Shown: one piece after another, positions 61,225 through 64,000 of the stretch
Numbering within the stretch: position 1 is the stretch's first letter
How the letters are laid out: each line of letters opens with the position of its first letter
Assembly: GCA_036346275.1 (NCBI GenBank)
Contig: CM070719.1
Span: 1,240,001 to 1,304,000, forward strand
Direction: 5' to 3'
Length of the DNA: 64,000 nt
DNA from: Otatea glauca
Lineage: Eukaryota > Streptophyta > Magnoliopsida > Poales > Poaceae
Made by a program: the position numbers and the translations under genes
The notes under the pieces: model-generated
What the model was told of the DNA's origin: nothing
Databases searched by the model: none
The model's input: the letters and a program-made list of their open reading frames with translations, nothing else

Positions 61225-61904
61225 GGTGTCAAGAACTTGGGCCTCGCGGTCGAGGAGCTGAAGGGCGCCTGCAGCCCGTGGACGGCGGTCACGGCGGGGC
61301 GCGGCTCTGGCGGCCGAAGGTTGCCGAAGAGGGTCGGGCCGAGCCGCCCGAATCAGAGGCCCTTCGCAAGGCCGGCCAGACGCGTGCGCCGGGTCCTTGG
61401 AGCAATGGCGGGCCGAAGGCTCTGGCGCCCTCGCTAGCCCGAGTCTTGCCGAGCGCGTCGAGAGGCGGTGATTGTTGGCGCGGCGCTTGAGCTTCTCGGC
61501 GCGGGTCAACACCATCTCGCACTATGATGGAATTGACCTCGCGGTGGTGGTGGCAGGCATCGCTGGAACCGGACCGAGAGAGATCGATGTGTTCGAGCTC
61601 TTGGTCGAGCCGCACGCTCGGGAGATTGCCAGCCATGTCTCGCCGCAGGTCGCCCTCGAAGAAGAACAAAACAGTTAGATTTATCCTTCTTTTTAATTGT
61701 AAAGACTATTATGCTTGTAAACAATCTTTAAGGTTAACAAGTTCCAGTATGCCTCTTGCCCCTTTTGTGTTTCTGGTGAATGTTTGACCGGCCATAGCCA
61801 TAAGGACCGCAAGGGTCACTTACGCGTAGGTCGGGTTGCTTCGAGAGGGGCCAAGAGGATAGGAATCTTGGTTACTCAGCAGTTATGCGCACTTGTGAGG
61901 TAAA

Positions 61905-62465
61905 GAGGAGTGTTCCCGACTGACAAAAGATCGCTCCACTTGGGCATTTTCTTCTTCCGCGAAGTGCCAGAACCATAGCCGCTGGGGCGTAGGCCATAGC
62001 ACTCGGGTCGAGAGGATTACCGCTCGGGGAGGACCTCGTGACCAGTTGGGTTACCGACCCGTACGAGCGTGTGAGTTAGCCGAGTTGGCGCGGAGGAGGA
62101 GTGTTCCCGACTGACTACAAGGTCGCTCCACTCGGGCACTTCCTTCTTCCGCGAAGCGCTACTTGGCAACCATAGCCGCTGGGGCGTAGGCCGTAACGCT
62201 TGGGTCGAGAGGGTTACCGCTCGGGATGGACCTTGTGGTCGGTCGGGTCACCGACCCGCATAAACGCGTGAGCTAGCCGAGTTTGCGCGGGGGAGGAGTG
62301 TTCCCGACTGACTACAAGGTCACTCCACTCGGGCACTTCCTTCTTCCGCGAAGCGCTACTTAGCAACCATAGCCGCTGGGGCGTAGGCCGTAACGCTTGG
62401 GTCGAGAGGGTTACCGCTCGGGATGGACCTTGTGGTCGGTCGGGTCATCGACCCGCATAAACGCC
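61905..62465. repeat. Three tandem copies of a unit of about 195 bp between pol and the antisense gene
   Basis: The unit begins GAGGAGTGTTCCCGACTGAC and includes GCCGCTGGGGCGTAGGCC and GGTCGAGAGGRTTACCGCTC. Starts are near 61905, 62096 and 62294 (spacing 191 and 198 bp). It is located exactly between the two convergent coding regions. Confidence 0.9.
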
Positions 62466-62577
62466 GACCAGAAGCAGCCTGAACGGGGGCGCCAAGGGGC
62501 AGCCCCCGAGCGTCGCAGGGCGACCAGGTGCTCAGAAGGGTAAAGGTAAAGACCATGCCAGGAAAAAAGAAAAGAGT

Positions 62578-64000
62578 TTAGGGATAAAATCGCCTTAACA
62601 TTTCTATGTTCCAAGCGTTCGGAAGGATGCGACCGTCGGCGTCCTTGAGTCGAAAGGTGCCAGGTCGGAGAACCTCAACGACGGTGAAGGGGCCTTCCCA
62701 GGGCGGCGACAGCTTGTGCTTGTTCTTGCTGGTTTGGACCCGACGCAGGACTAGGTCGCCAGCGCTGAAGGATCGCCCTCGAACCTGGCGGCTGTGGTAG
62801 CGCCGCAGAGCTTGTTGATATTTGGCCGATCGCAGGATGGCCACGTCATGCGCCTCGTCGAGCTGGTCGATGGCGTCTTGTTGCGAGGCGAGCCCCCGAG
62901 CCTCATCGAAGGCTTGTAGTCTTGGGGTGCCATACTCCAGGTCTGTCGGTAAGATGGCTTCAGCGCCGAACACCATGAAGAACGGTGTAAACCCGGTCGC
63001 TCGGGTGGGCGTGGTCCGCAGGCTCCAGAGGACGGAGGGCAGCTCGGCCACCCACCGCCCCGCGAAGCTTGAGCCGATCAAGATCCGTGGCTTGAGTCCT
63101 TAAAGGATCATGCCGCTCGCACGTTCGACCGCCGTTAGTTCGCGGATGGGCCACGGCCGCCCAATCGACACGGATGTTGAAGTCATCGCGAACTCGAGGA
63201 ACTCCTTCCTGTGAACTGCGTTCGTTGTCGGTGATGATGGAGTTTGGAACTCGAACCAAAAACGATGTCGCGAAGAAGATGGCCGCTTGTGCCGACGTGG
63301 CGCCACGACGGCTTGGCCTCTATCCATTTGGTGAATTTATCCACCGCGACTAGGAGATGAGTAAAGCCCGGGCGCTTTCTTGAAGGGCCCGACCGGATCG
63401 AGTCCCCAAACCGCAAACGGCGGTAATGGGGATCGTCCGCAAGCTCGAGTGGCGGATCGTCTGCCGGGCAAAGAATTGGCACCCTTCGCAGTGCGCACGA
63501 TCCGCTTTCGGCGTCGGACACGCGGTCGGCCAATAAAACCTTGTCGAAAGGCCTTTCCAACGAGGATCGGGTGCGACATGGTGGCCGCAGACCCGCCATG
63601 GATATCGAAAGGCGGTTGCTTCCCTTGGTCGGCTGGGCGCACCTCTGGAGGACCGGAGGACTCCTCTTGTAAAGGTCCAGGCCGACCAGACAAAAGATTT
63701 TGCCGGCCGAGCGAGGCACCGGGCCTCGGTCGGGTCAGGAGGGAGCGTCCCGTCCGTCAAACGGTTGCTGAAGAGCTTCCTCCAGTCGGACTTGGCTGCT
63801 AGCACGCTGCGGTTTGACCCGGCCAAATCTACGCCCGACCGCGCGGCGGTCGGGGTGACCGTGCTAGGTGAATCGGGAGATCGTTCGGCCACCAAGTCCA
63901 GCTGGATGGAAGGTTGAAGGAGGTCGCACCCGCTGCTTGGCAGGGCGGTCGACAGTGGCGACCACTTGAGACTCGCGGATCTGTTTTCCATGCCTCTTCC
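62578..64000 (-). pseudogene. Ty3/gypsy pol, integrase region (decayed, runs off the window)
   Basis: Read from 64000 down: remnants of the RNase H / integrase linker, then the zinc-binding part (YWPTACP, VRTAKGANSL-type, decayed) and PFAVWGLDPVGPFKKAPG near 63410. The integrase core follows (DKFTKWIEAKPSW, VPNSIITDN, DFNIRVDWAAVAHPRTNG). The longest intact block is 63081-62578: GRWVAELPSVLWSLRTTPTR, TGFTPFFMVFGAEAILPTDL, GDLVLRRVQTSKNKHKLSPP and WEGPFTVVEVLRPGTFRLKD, ending MLRRFYP with a stop. The integrase joins the retrotransposon cDNA to host DNA. The core is broken by several frameshifts and the expected metal-binding residues cannot all be read in one frame, so it is inactive. Confidence 0.85.

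Larger units (their letters stand above)
55051..64000 (-). mobile_element. Ty3/gypsy retrotransposon, Tat-like, 3' part (continues beyond the window)
   Basis: Orientation is set by the integrase region on the minus strand (62578-64000). Downstream of it (falling coordinates) come about 195-bp tandem repeats, then a long antisense (plus-strand) gene (58582-61224) and the presumed 3' LTR starting at 55051 (TGTCGGCGTTTCGAGCACCG). No primer binding site follows on the plus strand, which agrees with this being the 3' end. A convergent extra ORF between pol and the 3' LTR is known from Tat-lineage plant elements. The inner border of the LTR could not be fixed; it lies somewhere before about 58430. 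The element inserted into LTR copy E. Its coding parts are decayed. Confidence 0.75.

Overview
This window looks like nuclear DNA of a grass (Poaceae), most likely Oryza or a close relative. The reasons are spliced genes with GT-AG introns and GC-rich exons, two plant-specific gene families (DUF1635 and DUF569), and a dense nest of grass-type transposons. I found no prokaryotic gene, rRNA, tRNA or CRISPR array. Species assignment is inference.

Layout. 1-9653 is the right part of a minus-strand CACTA (En/Spm) transposon whose TNP2 transposase is decayed and split by a 5.4-kb solo-LTR-like element (copy A, 2527-7926, TSD AAATA). 9654-20249 is non-coding and holds a second full copy of that LTR (copy B, 10724-16064, TSD ATACG) and a foldback MITE. 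20250-32922 is an almost complete second CACTA element of the same family (minus strand, flanked by ACT on both sides). It carries a decayed TNP2 gene, a second En/Spm-type ORF, a fragment of a captured Ulp1/C48-type protease, and a truncated LTR copy D (about 21481-24561). 32926-46140 is mostly non-coding, with an inverted third full LTR copy (copy C, 37652-43008, TSD CATGC), Stowaway-like MITEs, a small Helitron remnant and microsatellites.

46141-52890 is the only host-gene island. It has two same-strand genes: a two-exon DUF1635 gene (46287-48044, 264 aa) and a three-exon DUF569 gene (49925-52890, 277 aa). Intron 1 of the latter contains a complete 1.55-kb non-autonomous LTR retrotransposon with 226/227-bp LTRs, a Met-tRNA-type primer binding site and a perfect ATGAA target duplication. 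The DUF569 reading frame stays intact across the spliced exons.

53539-55050 is a fifth, inverted, partial copy (E) of the large LTR family. It is interrupted at 55051 by a Ty3/gypsy retrotransposon that runs off the right edge on the minus strand. That element shows a decayed integrase region (62578-64000), 3' tandem repeats, and a large antisense gene on the plus strand (58582-61224), the layout known from Tat-lineage elements. Its left end carries a 61-bp tandem repeat and a small 77-aa plus-strand ORF with its own TATA box.

The most interesting non-annotated signals are: a hairpin just inside the right terminus of the large LTR family that is kept while its sequence changes between copies; a roughly 130-bp near-perfect palindrome at the CACTA 5' ends; an internal array of CACTA subterminal-type motifs beside a second promoter; and a deletion-born chimeric transposase ORF in the first CACTA element.
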